Source: Acidobacteriota bacterium
GTDB taxonomy: Bacteria; Acidobacteriota; Vicinamibacteria; Vicinamibacterales; SCN-69-37
NCBI GenBank assembly: GCA_013203475.1
Contig: JABMNV010000051.1
Location: 1-35,647 of the forward strand
DNA length: 35,647 bases
Direction: 5' to 3'
Shown: in pieces, positions 22,701 to 30,849 of the stretch
Layout: each line of letters begins with the position of its first letter
How positions within the stretch are numbered: the first letter of the stretch is position 1
Notes under the pieces: model-generated
The model's database searches: none
What the model was told of the DNA's origin: nothing
Seen by the model: the letters and a program-made list of their open reading frames with translations, nothing else
Made by a program: the position numbers and the translations under genes

Positions 22701-23530
22701 AGGCGGTCTTCGTGGTGACCGCGCTCGCCGCTGCGCTTTTTCCCGCGGCTGGCAGGAGCGCGGTGGACGAACCCCAGGTGCTGATACGACCCAGCACCAA
22801 GACTCAAGTGAGCCTCTGGTATCGAGGCCTGCCCGCTCGGGTTCCGCGGCAGGTCGATCTCGACGCGATCCGCGACGCCGGATTCACCGCCGTCACCTGG
22901 CCGCTTCAGCACGTGGACGGCGCGCTCGAACTGCGGCGAATGGCCGGGCGCGCGAGACTCCAGGTGGTCATCCGCTCAGAACCCGTCGCGCTCACCGCCG
23001 CCTCGGCGCTGCAGAAGAGTACGCACGTGGACATCCTCATTCCCCAGACGCCCCTGCGCTTGTTGCCGGTGCTGATGTGGCGTGCGGTGGCCCATGGCGC
23101 GCGCGTCGTGTCGTTTGATGCCGGGCTCACCCAGGGCACGGGCCTGCGTGACGACGCCGGCAACACTCCGTCATGGGTCGCGCCGGTCACCGCCGTGGCC
23201 CATCAACTCTTTCTGAACAGGACGATGGTGGATATGCTGACGACCGAGCCAGGGGTGGAGGTTGAGCCGGCACTGCCCAGGCTCGACGTCGCCCTGCTCG
23301 ACGCCGGCCGTTCATGGGTCCTCATCGCCACCAACGTGTCAGAGCCTGGCGTGCCTCCGGCGGATGCGTACGCGTTCTTGCCGCATCATGTGCCGCCGGC
23401 CGAGTGGCTCAACTTGTTCGATGGGTCAACGATTGGCATGTTGCGCCAACCCAGCGCCGTCCGCTGGCATGTCGTCCTGGGCCCGGGCGACGTGCGGCTC
23501 TACGCGATCAGCAAGATCGAAAAAGACTGA
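22697..23530 (+). CDS. Exported protein of unknown function, glycosidase-like
   Basis: This 277-residue protein has a short signal peptide (MKAVFVVTALAAALFPAAGRSA). The body starts QVSLWYRGLPARVP and DLDAIRDAGFTAVTWPLQHVDG, like the first strand of a TIM barrel. It then has LLPVLMWRAVAHGARVVSFDAG, similar to the beta-galactosidase (clan GH-A) segment 'A-H-G-A-..-F', and VALLDAGRSWVLIATNVSEPGVP, typical of the C-terminal beta-sandwich of such proteins. The central barrel with catalytic Glu residues appears largely missing for a normal glycosidase of 500 or more residues. It is the last gene of the MarR-DinB operon (ATGA overlap). The function is not assigned. Confidence 0.6.
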   Translation: MKAVFVVTALAAALFPAAGRSAVDEPQVLIRPSTKTQVSLWYRGLPARVPRQVDLDAIRDAGFTAVTWPLQHVDGALELRRMAGRARLQVVIRSEPVALTAASALQKSTHVDILIPQTPLRLLPVLMWRAVAHGARVVSFDAGLTQGTGLRDDAGNTPSWVAPVTAVAHQLFLNRTMVDMLTTEPGVEVEPALPRLDVALLDAGRSWVLIATNVSEPGVPPADAYAFLPHHVPPAEWLNLFDGSTIGMLRQPSAVRWHVVLGPGDVRLYAISKIEKD

Positions 23531-23732
23531 CCTGTTACCCGTGGTGCACAGCACTCAGCCGTACGAGAACAATCGAGCGGAGGTCTCGCATCAACCCACG
23601 CGGCAACGTGAACGACAGATGCGTCGGTTCCTCTCGGTGCATGGCGTCGTACTCAATCTCTTCCGCGTGGGTCGGCTGAGACCTAGTCGAGGTCGGCCAT
23701 TGCGGCATGAGTCTCGCGTTGAATCCGTCAAC

Positions 23733-23762
23733 TTGACAGAACCTCTCGGAAGCCGGTAGCTT
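23733..23762 (+). promoter_or_regulatory. Possible promoter before the kinase pseudogene
   Basis: A consensus TTGACA (23733-23738) is followed after 18 bp by TAGCTT (23757-23762), 16 nt before the ATG at 23779. The -10 is weak. The rest of the 248-bp gap from 23531 shows no gene or repeat. Confidence 0.3.
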
Positions 23763-23778
23763 CGGAGCGGCCCCCGTT

Positions 23779-24595
23779 ATGTCGCTGTCTCCTGGACACA
23801 AGTTCGAGCGTTACGAGATCGAGGTGCTACTCGGCTCCGGCGGGATGGGAGCCGTTTACCGTGCCCGCGACACGGTCCTCGGACGCACGGTAGCGATCAA
23901 GACCCAGTGAGCATTTGAAGCGATTCGACCGCGAGGCTCGCTGCGCGTCGTTGCTCAACCACCCGAACGTGGTTACTATCTTCGACGTCGGACCGAGCCA
24001 GGGGGAAGGACTTCCCTACATCGTGCTGGAGTACGTCGACGGCCGCACCTTCCGGCAGATCGTCGATTCCGAGGGACCGCTCGCTTTCGACCGGGCGCTC
24101 GAACTAGTGGCTCAGGTCGCGCAGGGTCTATCTAGAGCGCACGCCGCCGGTATCGTCCACCGGGATGTGAAACCTGCGAACTTGATGTGCACGAGCAGCG
24201 GGGTCGTGAAGATCCTCGACTTTGGGCTCGCCAAGCTCGTTCAGTCGTGCTTCGCGCCTGCCGGTGAATCTCAGACAACGGCTATTCGCCCGAACGACAT
24301 CACGGGAGCCCACGCGCTCGTCGGCACACCGCAGTACATGTCTCCCGAGCAGGTACAAGGCCTTGCCCTCGATCACCGCACCGACCTCTGGTCGCTGGGA
24401 GCGGTATTCGGCTTCCTGCTCACTGGAGCTTCGCTGTTTCGAGGCGATACGGTTCTCGACCTGATGTACGCGATCACCCACCGTGAGCCCGAGCTGCTCT
24501 CGAACCGCAAGCTCGACCAGCCGGTCCGCGATGTCCTCGCACGCGCCCTTGCCAAGGACCCACGAGACCGCTACGCCAGCAAGGTGGCCATGTGA
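23779..24595 (+). pseudogene. PknB-type Ser/Thr protein kinase, frameshifted and truncated
   Basis: The first 43 codons give [32 protein letters not shown], the glycine loop and catalytic Lys, and then a TGA at 23908. The kinase continues one frame over: [56 protein letters not shown] with the catalytic Asp, KILDFGLAK, GTPQYMSPEQVQG, HRTDLWSLGAVFGFLLTG and LAKDPRDRYASKVAM, then a stop. About ten residues between the Lys and LKRF are missing, together with the frame change, which suggests a short deletion. The region after the kinase fold (transmembrane helix and sensor or TPR part) is absent. A 32-nt motif also present at 35615 follows 21 bp later, so an insertion may have cut the 3' end. Confidence 0.85.
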
Positions 24596-24616
24596 TCGAT
24601 GTAGTCGATTGTGGGC

Positions 24617-24648
24617 TTGATCCGATCCGGTGGACGGGTCAGCTACGC
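24617..24648. repeat. 32-nt dispersed motif, copy 1
   Basis: The sequence begins TTGATCCGATCCGGTGGACG and ends CTACGC. It matches 27 of 32 positions with 35615-35646. Both copies lie just behind the 3' end of a shortened gene and in the same orientation relative to it. It resembles the terminus of an insertion sequence, but no transposase follows this copy. Confidence 0.6.
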
Positions 24649-24959
24649 TGGTTGAGTCGTCCTTCGTTCGAACGCTGCCGGGCTCATCCGCCCCACTGAC
24701 GAGTGCCGGCGCCGAAGGATGCACGGACTCGAGCGACGCGGGGGCTTTGGGACTCGCACACCTCACGGGACCACGGGCGTTTGCGCGTCACCTAGCCCTC
24801 CCTGCCAAGATAGCTGAGACACTTCACTCCCCCATAATGGTGGAATTGGAGGATTGAGTCGTGATCGTGGCATGGGCTGGCATGCGTACTGCGACCACGG
24901 CATCGGTGCTCACTCTTCGGTCGCGTCGCACACCTGATTCTGACGTCGCGTATCTGATG
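24649..24959. other. Non-coding stretch after the kinase pseudogene
   Basis: About 310 bp with no recognisable protein in any frame. It may hold worn insertion-sequence remains following the motif at 24617. A short AT-containing segment, CCCCCATAATGGTGG, lies at about 24828-24842. Confidence 0.4.
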
Positions 24960-25277
24960 CTATCGACGGCGACCGCACTGCCGCGAGTCCTTGCCCATCT
25001 TGCCGACGATGATCGAGATGTCCTTTTCAAAGCCGAGTGAGTTCAGCGTCGCGTCCCCGGGCAGGTCGCGCCCTCCCATCATCAGCGTGAACTTCTCGGG
25101 CGTATCCAGTCCGCCCAGGCGTGCCACCACGTCCTTGAACTGGCACACGGTCATCCGGCCGTATTTCTGATCGTCAAGCGTGTGCATGATGTCACCGATT
25201 TTCACGAAGACCGCCGCATGTGCCGCCGTGCTTGCCAGCAGACACACGCCTGCCACCGTCGAAATCAACCTGTGCAT
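24960..25277 (-). CDS. Exported ubiquitin-like (beta-grasp) small protein
   Basis: This 105-residue protein starts at the ATG at 25277, with AAGGAA 7 nt upstream. The signal peptide is MHRLISTVAGVCLLASTAAHA; the predicted mature protein begins AVFVKIG. The mature part follows ubiquitin block by block: VFVK for IFVK in strand 1, an extended strand 2 (IMHTLDDQ), helix TVCQFKDVVARLGG for TIENVKAKIQDKEG, strand 3 FTLMMGGRDL for RLIFAGKQL, then GDATLNSLGFEK for DGRTLSDYNIQK, and strand 5 DISIIVGKM for STLHLVLRL. The domain length (about 72) also fits. The tail is GKDSRQCGRRR with a single Cys and no terminal Gly-Gly, so ubiquitin-style conjugation is not indicated. No E1, E2 or protease partner is nearby; both flanks are transposon and kinase remains. 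The gene itself looks intact. The fold call is from by-eye comparison. Confidence 0.75.
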   Translation of the reverse strand: MHRLISTVAGVCLLASTAAHAAVFVKIGDIMHTLDDQKYGRMTVCQFKDVVARLGGLDTPEKFTLMMGGRDLPGDATLNSLGFEKDISIIVGKMGKDSRQCGRRR

Positions 25278-25352
25278 GTCACGTTCCTTCCCCCAATGGC
25301 CCTACTCCCCTTAGCCGACATTTCCGATTTGGCTCTCCAAGATGGTCACAGC

Positions 25353-25815
25353 CTACACCCGCTCGACCTCTCCTGATCGAATATTCTTGTCGCTCACCGC
25401 CCGACAGAGCGCATGGTCCCACGCCAGGGCATACCGCACCCGTGACGGCAGGGTCAGCACCCATTGCCGCACGGGCACGTCCGGAAACACGTAATCGACC
25501 AAGTGCGCGGCGCGTTCGGTCATGCGGCGCCCACCACAGCTCGGGCAAAAGCCCCGTCCTTTGCACGAGAACGCCACCAGCCGCTCGGACCGACACCCCG
25601 CCCGCCGAAACCGCGCAAACCCGGCGGCCAGACACCCGCAAGTCAGAAAGTCTTCGAACGCGCGCTCGACGAATCGGGGCAGCCGCTGCCCGTCCCGCTC
25701 CTGCGTCGCCTGTGCGCGAAACGTCTCGTAGTGGTCGCGCACGATCTGATGCAACGCTCCCTGTTCGGGCCGTCGATGGGCGCAAAATATGCCAACGACA
25801 TCCGCGCCACCTCCT
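25353..25815 (-). pseudogene. IS91-family transposase, N-terminal zinc-domain fragment
   Basis: The frame reads HRRPEQGALHQIVRDHYETF, LPRFVERAFEDFLTCGCLAAGF, CRSERLVAFSCKGRGFCPSCGGRRM, RAAHLVDYVFPDVPVRQWVLTLP, then SRVRYALAWD and an early stop after a few unrelated residues. The Cys-rich block is the N-terminal zinc ribbon of IS91 transposases; the expected 'C-D-x-C' is AGC, so one Cys partner may be displaced. The catalytic HUH and Tyr regions are missing. The initiation codon is unclear. It complements the C-terminal fragments near 3233-4470 but differs in position and is not the same copy. Confidence 0.85.
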
Positions 25816-25830
25816 CTGGCGGGAGGGTCG

Positions 25831-26132
25831 ATGACTCCATACTCATCGGATTTACGGACAAGAGTGCTGGCTGCGTGGGATCGCTGGGGGGATGCCTAAG
25901 GCCATTGCCGAGGAGTTTTCCGTCAGCCGGGCGTGGGTGCAACGAGTGGTGCAACGGCGACGCGAAACGGGCGAGGTGGAGCCACGACGCCAAACGCGGT
26001 GGCGCACGCCGATCTTGGCGGGCCGCGAGGACGACTTGCGACGGCTGGTGCAGGAACGGCCCGACCGGACGTTGGCCAAGATCCGCGCGGCCCTACAGAT
26101 CTCGGTGGGCATCTCCACGCTGTGGCGGGCCT
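25831..26132 (+). pseudogene. IS630-family transposase N-terminus, frameshifted and truncated
   Basis: From the ATG at 25831 the frame reads MTPYSSDLRTRVLAAWDRWG and stops at 25899. The adjacent frame continues MPKAIAEEFSVSRAWVQRVVQRRRETG, RRQTRWRTPIL, DLRRLVQERPDRTLAKIRAAL and TLWRA, which is the helix-turn-helix region of IS630 transposases. The frame change falls in a run of six G (25886-25891). Family resemblance ends at about 26132, so the DDE domain is gone. IS630 elements sometimes use programmed frameshifting, but the truncation shows this copy is dead. Confidence 0.75.
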
Positions 26133-26177
26133 GCACCATTCCGGGTACACGGCGGCTACACCTTCATGAAACACGCT

Positions 26178-26500
26178 CTAAATGTCGGTGACCTCGTCGT
26201 AGACGATGCCCAGGGTGCGGGCATTGTGCGCGCCAAAGTCCTCGAAACCCTTCAACGTGGGTGAGGTGGCCGAGAACACTTCCTTGCTCTGTCCAGCCTT
26301 CACGCCTGCCCGCGTGTGCTCAAGCAGCGCAGTGAGGTAGTCACGGAAGTACATGAGGTCTGCCCGACGGCCAGTGACCGGGTGGTTCGACCCCGCATGG
26401 CCGAAGATGTACGCCGTGTCGTTATTGTGTTCAGCGGCCGCCAGCTCTAATACCTTCACCCAGTTGGCCACCAGCGCACCGTTCGTCCGGTCGATCCTCC
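26178..26500 (-). pseudogene. C-terminal stub of an MBL-fold metallo-hydrolase
   Basis: The readable part is IDRTNGALVANWVKVLELAA, DTAYIFGHAGSNHPVTGRRADL, YFRDYLTALLEHTRAGVKAG, LKGFEDFG and TLGIVYDEVTDI, with a stop at 26178. This is the C-terminal portion of exported metallo-beta-lactamase-fold hydrolases, including the IFGHAG metal histidine. The N-terminal half with the HxHxDH motif is missing; upstream residues to 26558 are Arg-rich and unlike the family. It lies tail to tail with the IS630 remnant. Confidence 0.7.
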
Positions 26501-26556
26501 GCCGGCGATTGCAGCGGACTTCTTTACGCAGTTCGTAGTGTAAAGTCCGCTTGATC

Positions 26557-28113
26557 ATGACTGCTCACACCCTTCGTCGTCTTTCGAGCGGCGCCGTGCT
26601 GGCGCTGGTCCTCGCGGTCACCCTGTCCGGCCAGGCGCCACCCGACCGCGTCTCCAGACTCCGGGCCGCCATGCCACGCATTGACAAGGTATTCGAGGCG
26701 TTTGCGAAACGTGCCAGAGTGCCGGGTATCACGTATGGCGTGCTGATCGACGGTCGGCTGGTCCACACCGCATCGGTCGGGGTGCGCGAGCTTGCCGACA
26801 AGTCGGCGATTTCGCCAGACACCGTGTTTCGCATTGCGTCGATGACCAAGAGCTTCACGGCGCTGTCGATTCTCAAGCTCCGCGACGATGGGAAGTTGTC
26901 GCTCGACGATCCGGCGGAAATGTATGTGCCCGAACTGGTGACGCTCACCTATCCCACTGCCGACTCGCCGAAACTCACGATTCGGCACCTGCTGTCGCAC
27001 TCAACAGGATTCCCGGAAGACAACCCCTGGGGCGACCAGCAACTGGCGGTGACTGACGATGAGTTCACCGAAATGCTCAAGGGCGGCATTCCGTTTTCTA
27101 CATCGCCCGGGACCAATTACGAATACTCGAACTACGGGTTCGCCATCCTCGGACGAGTGGTGACTCGGGTATCAGGCATGCCGTACGCCGACTATGTGCA
27201 CGACAATATCCTCGAGCCACTCGGCATGACGGCCACGACCCTGCAACCGGCATCAGTGCGTCGCGGCCGCCTCGCATTGGGGTATCGCCTGGAAGACAAC
27301 GAGTTCAAAGAAGAGCCCCAGTTGCCCGACGGGGCGTTTGGGGCCATGGGCGGCATGTTGACCTCCACTCGCGACCTGGGTCGATACGTCGGGTTCCTGA
27401 TGAGTGCGTGGCCAGCGCGAGATGAGCTCGATCTTGGACCCGTTCGCCGGTCGTCGTTGCGCGAGATGCAGCAGCCAGCGCGGTCTCGACCCGCGACGGT
27501 GACGGGCGGGATCGATGGCACGCCAATCCAGCTCAACTCGTCTGCGTACGGGTACGGTCTCGGGATTCGCCAGTCGTGCGACTATCGCCAGATCGTCTCG
27601 CACAGCGGCGGCCTGCCGGGGTTTGGGTCGCAGATGCGTTGGTTGGTTGACGAGGGCGTCGGCCTGATCGCCATGGGAAACTTGACCTATACGGGATGGT
27701 CCGGTGTGTTCGACGAGGCCACCGAGATTCTCAGAGCGACGGGGGCCCTGACGCGTCGCCAGCCCGAACCCAGTGCAGCCCTGCTGGCAGCTCGCGGCGA
27801 CGTCACGCGGCTGGTCAATGAGTGGGATGACGCGCTGGCGGACCGGATCGCGGCCGTGAACCTGTTCCTCGACCAGTCGAAAGAGCGCCGCCGGAATCAG
27901 ATCGCCGGCCTGCGCGATCAGGTCGGCGCCTGTCAGTCTGACGCCCCCTTCGACGTCGAGAACGCCCTCCGCGGCCAGTGGACCATGACCTGCGAGCGTG
28001 GTTCGCTGCGAGTGGCCATCACCCTGGCACCGACCATGCCGCCCAAGGTGCAGCATCTGTCTGTCAGGCCGGCGCCGGCCGAGTCTGCCACGCCCGCCTG
28101 CGGTGTCCGGTAG
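26557..28113 (+). CDS. Exported serine hydrolase (class C beta-lactamase / CubicO family)
   Basis: This 518-residue protein has a signal peptide (core about residues 12-24, ending LSGQAP). The penicillin-binding fold carries the complete active site: Ser95-Met-Thr-Lys98 in RIASMTKSFTAL, Tyr190-Ser-Asn192 in YEYSNYGFAILG, and His349-Ser-Gly-Gly352 in VSHSGGLPGFG. The block ILEPLGMTATTL is also typical. A C-terminal extension of about 110 residues after the fold holds a small beta domain with two Cys (ACQSDAP and MTCERGS). Such proteins act on D-amino peptides or esters in the periplasm; a beta-lactam role is not implied. The start is the ATG at 26557; a TTG at 26551 adds two residues. Confidence 0.88.
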   Translation: MTAHTLRRLSSGAVLALVLAVTLSGQAPPDRVSRLRAAMPRIDKVFEAFAKRARVPGITYGVLIDGRLVHTASVGVRELADKSAISPDTVFRIASMTKSFTALSILKLRDDGKLSLDDPAEMYVPELVTLTYPTADSPKLTIRHLLSHSTGFPEDNPWGDQQLAVTDDEFTEMLKGGIPFSTSPGTNYEYSNYGFAILGRVVTRVSGMPYADYVHDNILEPLGMTATTLQPASVRRGRLALGYRLEDNEFKEEPQLPDGAFGAMGGMLTSTRDLGRYVGFLMSAWPARDELDLGPVRRSSLREMQQPARSRPATVTGGIDGTPIQLNSSAYGYGLGIRQSCDYRQIVSHSGGLPGFGSQMRWLVDEGVGLIAMGNLTYTGWSGVFDEATEILRATGALTRRQPEPSAALLAARGDVTRLVNEWDDALADRIAAVNLFLDQSKERRRNQIAGLRDQVGACQSDAPFDVENALRGQWTMTCERGSLRVAITLAPTMPPKVQHLSVRPAPAESATPACGVR

Positions 28114-28130
28114 CGTGCTGACCCGGCGCG

Positions 28131-29351
28131 CTACGTGCTCGCGCCTAACCCCGCCGCGCGTCCCGTCGCCCACGCCCACGCGAAGTTGTAGCCGCCGATG
28201 GGCCCGAACGCATCGAGCATCTCGCCGCACAAGAACAGCCCCGGCTGCCGCGTGCTTTCAAGCGTGCGTGGGTTCACGTCAGTCAGCGCCACACCACCGC
28301 CGGTGACTTCAGCCTTCTTGTAGCCTTCATCGCTGCTCCACGGCAGTTGGTAGGCGGTGAGCGCCTCGACCAGTGCCGTGCGCTCGCTGCGCCGAAGCTC
28401 TGGCCCACGGCGATCGGGTGGCAGGCCGGCTTCCAGACACAGTACCTCCGTCAATCGTTCGGGCAGGTGCCGTGAGATCAAGTTCGTGATGAACCCCGTC
28501 GTCGCGCTCAGTTCACGTGTCCACGTCTCGGCGTCACGGTCGGTCCATGCCACGCGAAAGACCGCGGGCGTGTCCGACCGGCTTCTCACCGCCACGTGAG
28601 AGACGTCGAGGACGGACGGCCCGCTGTAGCCACGGTGTGTGAACAAGAACCCGCCATGCGACTCGGTCGTGTGGCCTTGCCACTTTGCCCGGATGCGCAC
28701 GTCCAATGAGATACCAGACAGCGAGGCCAGCATCGGCGTGCTCCCTGTGAGGGGGGTCAGTGCCGGATAGGTGGGATGCACCTCGTGTCCCAGCTGTTTT
28801 GCGATGTTCAGTCCAATGCCGTCGCTGCCCGTGAGTGGTACCGACAGGCCGCCCGTTGCCATGATGACTGCAGAGGCCTCGATGTCACCCCGGGTCGTCT
28901 TCAACGTCCACGTTCGCCGACCTTCGACGCTGCTCTTCGGCGCCACGCTCAATGCCGTGACCGTCGTCTGGTTCCGGAACTGGACGCCCCGCGATCCTGC
29001 CAACGTGAGCAGTCCGTCGCGAACGTCACGTGCACGGTCGGACGCAGGAAAGAGCTTGCCCGTCTCGGCTTCGAGCGCGAGGGGAATCCCAACCTCTTCT
29101 TCGAAGAATGTGCGCTGGGCAGCAAGGGGCCAGGAGCGCAACATGCCGCGCATCAGATGAGCAGGAGAGTCGGTGACAAAGCGTTCGGGCTGGAGCGAGG
29201 ACGGCAGAATGTTGCACCGACCACCCCCGCTGATCAGAATCTTCCGCCCGCCGTCAGTCGTGCGTTCCAGCAGAAGGACATCTTCCCCCCCAGCCCGCGC
29301 AAAGATGGCGGCGACCAGCCCAGCCGCACCGGCTCCGACGACGACGATCAC
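28131..29351 (-). CDS. HI0933/YhiN-family FAD-dependent flavoprotein
   Basis: This 406-residue flavoprotein has the Rossmann motif at the N-terminus (VVVGAGAAGLVAAIFAR), then the family hallmarks GGRKILISGGGRCN, LRSWPLAAQRTFF, ETGKLFPASDRARDV, VIMATGGLSVPLTGSDG, YPALTPL and the C-terminal TGGGVALTDVNPRTLES, PGLFLCGEMLDAFGPIGGYNFAWAWATGRAAG. Members are cytoplasmic; some reduce bile-acid-like or other small substrates, and most are uncharacterised. It starts with GTG overlapping the stop of the M16 gene (GTGA), so it is the last gene of that operon. Confidence 0.9.
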   Translation of the reverse strand: MIVVVGAGAAGLVAAIFARAGGEDVLLLERTTDGGRKILISGGGRCNILPSSLQPERFVTDSPAHLMRGMLRSWPLAAQRTFFEEEVGIPLALEAETGKLFPASDRARDVRDGLLTLAGSRGVQFRNQTTVTALSVAPKSSVEGRRTWTLKTTRGDIEASAVIMATGGLSVPLTGSDGIGLNIAKQLGHEVHPTYPALTPLTGSTPMLASLSGISLDVRIRAKWQGHTTESHGGFLFTHRGYSGPSVLDVSHVAVRSRSDTPAVFRVAWTDRDAETWTRELSATTGFITNLISRHLPERLTEVLCLEAGLPPDRRGPELRRSERTALVEALTAYQLPWSSDEGYKKAEVTGGGVALTDVNPRTLESTRQPGLFLCGEMLDAFGPIGGYNFAWAWATGRAAGLGAST

Positions 29352-30805
29352 TTGACGATGTCGTCAACAGCCACGACCCGGACCGGACCGAGGTTGGCTG
29401 CGCGGATGGGCGCCTCGATCTTTGACAGGTCGCCGACGACGATGATGGCGAATTTGTCGGGTTGGATGTACTGCTTGGCCGCGCGCGCGACGTCAGCGGC
29501 GGTGACGGCCTGAATCTTGTCGACATACTCGTTGAAGAGCCCTTCGTTCAGGCTGTAGGTGATCAGTTCACCGACTTGAGCGGCCACTGACCCCGTCGTC
29601 TCGAAGCCCGCCGGGAAACCGAGCGCGAGATAGTTCTTCGCGCGGTCGAGTTCGTCGGCGGGAATCGGCATCTGCATGCCGTTCAGTTCGTTGAAAAACT
29701 CCCGCAGCGACTCCATCGTCTTGTCCGTCTGCACGCCCGATGACGCGAAGAATGGACCCGGAGTAGAGCGCATGTCGAAGCTGGAGCCGGCTCCGTACGA
29801 GTAGCCGTTCTTCTCGCGCAGGTTCTGATTCAGGCGCGAGGTGAACGAGCCACCCAGAATCGTGTTCATCACGTCGAGCACATAAAAGTCGGGCGTGCTG
29901 CGCGGAACGCCGATCCAGCCGATGCGAATCTGCGACTGTGCGGCGCCGGGGCGATCGATCAGGTAGATCTGCTTCGCAGAATGCTGTGGGGCGCTCTCGA
30001 GCGTGGGCTGCGTGGGTGCGGTGCCGTTCGCCCAGTTGCCGAACGTCTTTTCGAGTTTGGGCAAGATCGTGTCGGGCGTCACGTCGCCCACCACGAGCAG
30101 GTGCGAGTTTTGAGGCTGGTAGAACGTGGCGTGAAACGCGCGAATTTCCTGCGCCGTCATCTCGCCGTTCGACACGCTGTTGCCCATGGCCAGGCCTCCG
30201 TAGCGGTGACGCGGACCGTAGACCAGCCGCGAGAAGCCGGCCGATGCGAGCGCGCCCGCGTTGTCGCGCTGCTGAATGAGCGACGTCAGTCGATCCTGGC
30301 GCAGGCGTTCCACCTCGCTCTCCAAAAATGTGGGATGCAGCGCCACGTCTGCCATCAGCGGCAGGGCATCATCGAGCTTCGACACGGGACTGAACATGCC
30401 CACCGTGGCCGAGTCCCAGGCACTGCCGGTGGAGAGGTTGATGCCAAGGAACTCGATGGCGTCGGCCAGCTCGAGCGCGTCACGGGTGCCCGCTCCCTCG
30501 TCGAGCATTGCGGCCGTGAAGCTCGAGAGGCCGTACTTGCCCACCGGGTCAGATGCCGCTCCGGCGCGCACGATCAGGTTGATCTGCACGACCGGAACTT
30601 TCGGCATCTCAACGATCCAGACGGCCAGACCGTTCGAGAGCGCGTGCTTCTGAGTCGGCGGCAGTTTCAGCGCCGGTGCCGTGCCGGCAGCCGGTGGCTT
30701 GGAGCGGTCGGGCGCCTGTTGGGCCGCCAGCGGCCAAACAAGGCCGGCCGCCAAAACGGCAGTGGTAAGGATGAATCCGCCAAAAACTTTCGTGGTGTTA
30801 GTCAT
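29348..30805 (-). CDS. M16-family peptidase-like protein, non-catalytic partner
   Basis: This 485-residue protein starts at the ATG at 30805 with GGGGAC upstream and has a signal peptide (core about residues 8-26, ending AAQQAP). It has two M16 domains: KHALSNGLAVWIVE and VQINLIVRAGAASDP open the first; IRAFHATFYQPQNSHLLVVGDV and YVLDVMNTILGGSFTSRLNQNLREKNGYSYGAGSS lie in the second. At the place of the zinc motif HxxEH it has FTAAMLDEGAGT, so it lacks the ligands. This is the usual arrangement of the inactive subunit in bacterial M16 heterodimers; the active partner is directly upstream (30841-32211). Confidence 0.92.
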   Translation of the reverse strand: MTNTTKVFGGFILTTAVLAAGLVWPLAAQQAPDRSKPPAAGTAPALKLPPTQKHALSNGLAVWIVEMPKVPVVQINLIVRAGAASDPVGKYGLSSFTAAMLDEGAGTRDALELADAIEFLGINLSTGSAWDSATVGMFSPVSKLDDALPLMADVALHPTFLESEVERLRQDRLTSLIQQRDNAGALASAGFSRLVYGPRHRYGGLAMGNSVSNGEMTAQEIRAFHATFYQPQNSHLLVVGDVTPDTILPKLEKTFGNWANGTAPTQPTLESAPQHSAKQIYLIDRPGAAQSQIRIGWIGVPRSTPDFYVLDVMNTILGGSFTSRLNQNLREKNGYSYGAGSSFDMRSTPGPFFASSGVQTDKTMESLREFFNELNGMQMPIPADELDRAKNYLALGFPAGFETTGSVAAQVGELITYSLNEGLFNEYVDKIQAVTAADVARAAKQYIQPDKFAIIVVGDLSKIEAPIRAANLGPVRVVAVDDIVK

Positions 30806-30814
30806 AAAAAATGT

Positions 30815-30849
30815 CCCCAACTCCCCAGTTCCCCAATTCCTCACTTCCC
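30815..30849. repeat. Short imperfect octamer array between the two M16 genes
   Basis: The units CCAACTCC, CCAGTTCC, CCAATTCC and TCACTTCC follow one another. On the coding strand they read GGAAYTGG-like and lead into the ribosome-binding region of the downstream M16 gene. The array overlaps the stop codon of the upstream one. Confidence 0.6.

Noticed and set aside
23535-23801. Minus-strand frame upstream of the kinase pseudogene
   Set aside because: There is no ribosome site or family resemblance; it overlaps the kinase start and a possible promoter on the other strand.
24960-24995. Ubiquitin-style Gly-Gly conjugation tail
   Set aside because: The C-terminus is GKDSRQCGRRR; no terminal Gly-Gly or protease-exposed Gly-Gly follows the last strand, so conjugation is not claimed.
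26551-28113. Reading the SxxK protein as a beta-lactam resistance gene
   Set aside because: It belongs to the broad CubicO-like serine hydrolases with a C-terminal extension; no feature points specifically to beta-lactam hydrolysis.
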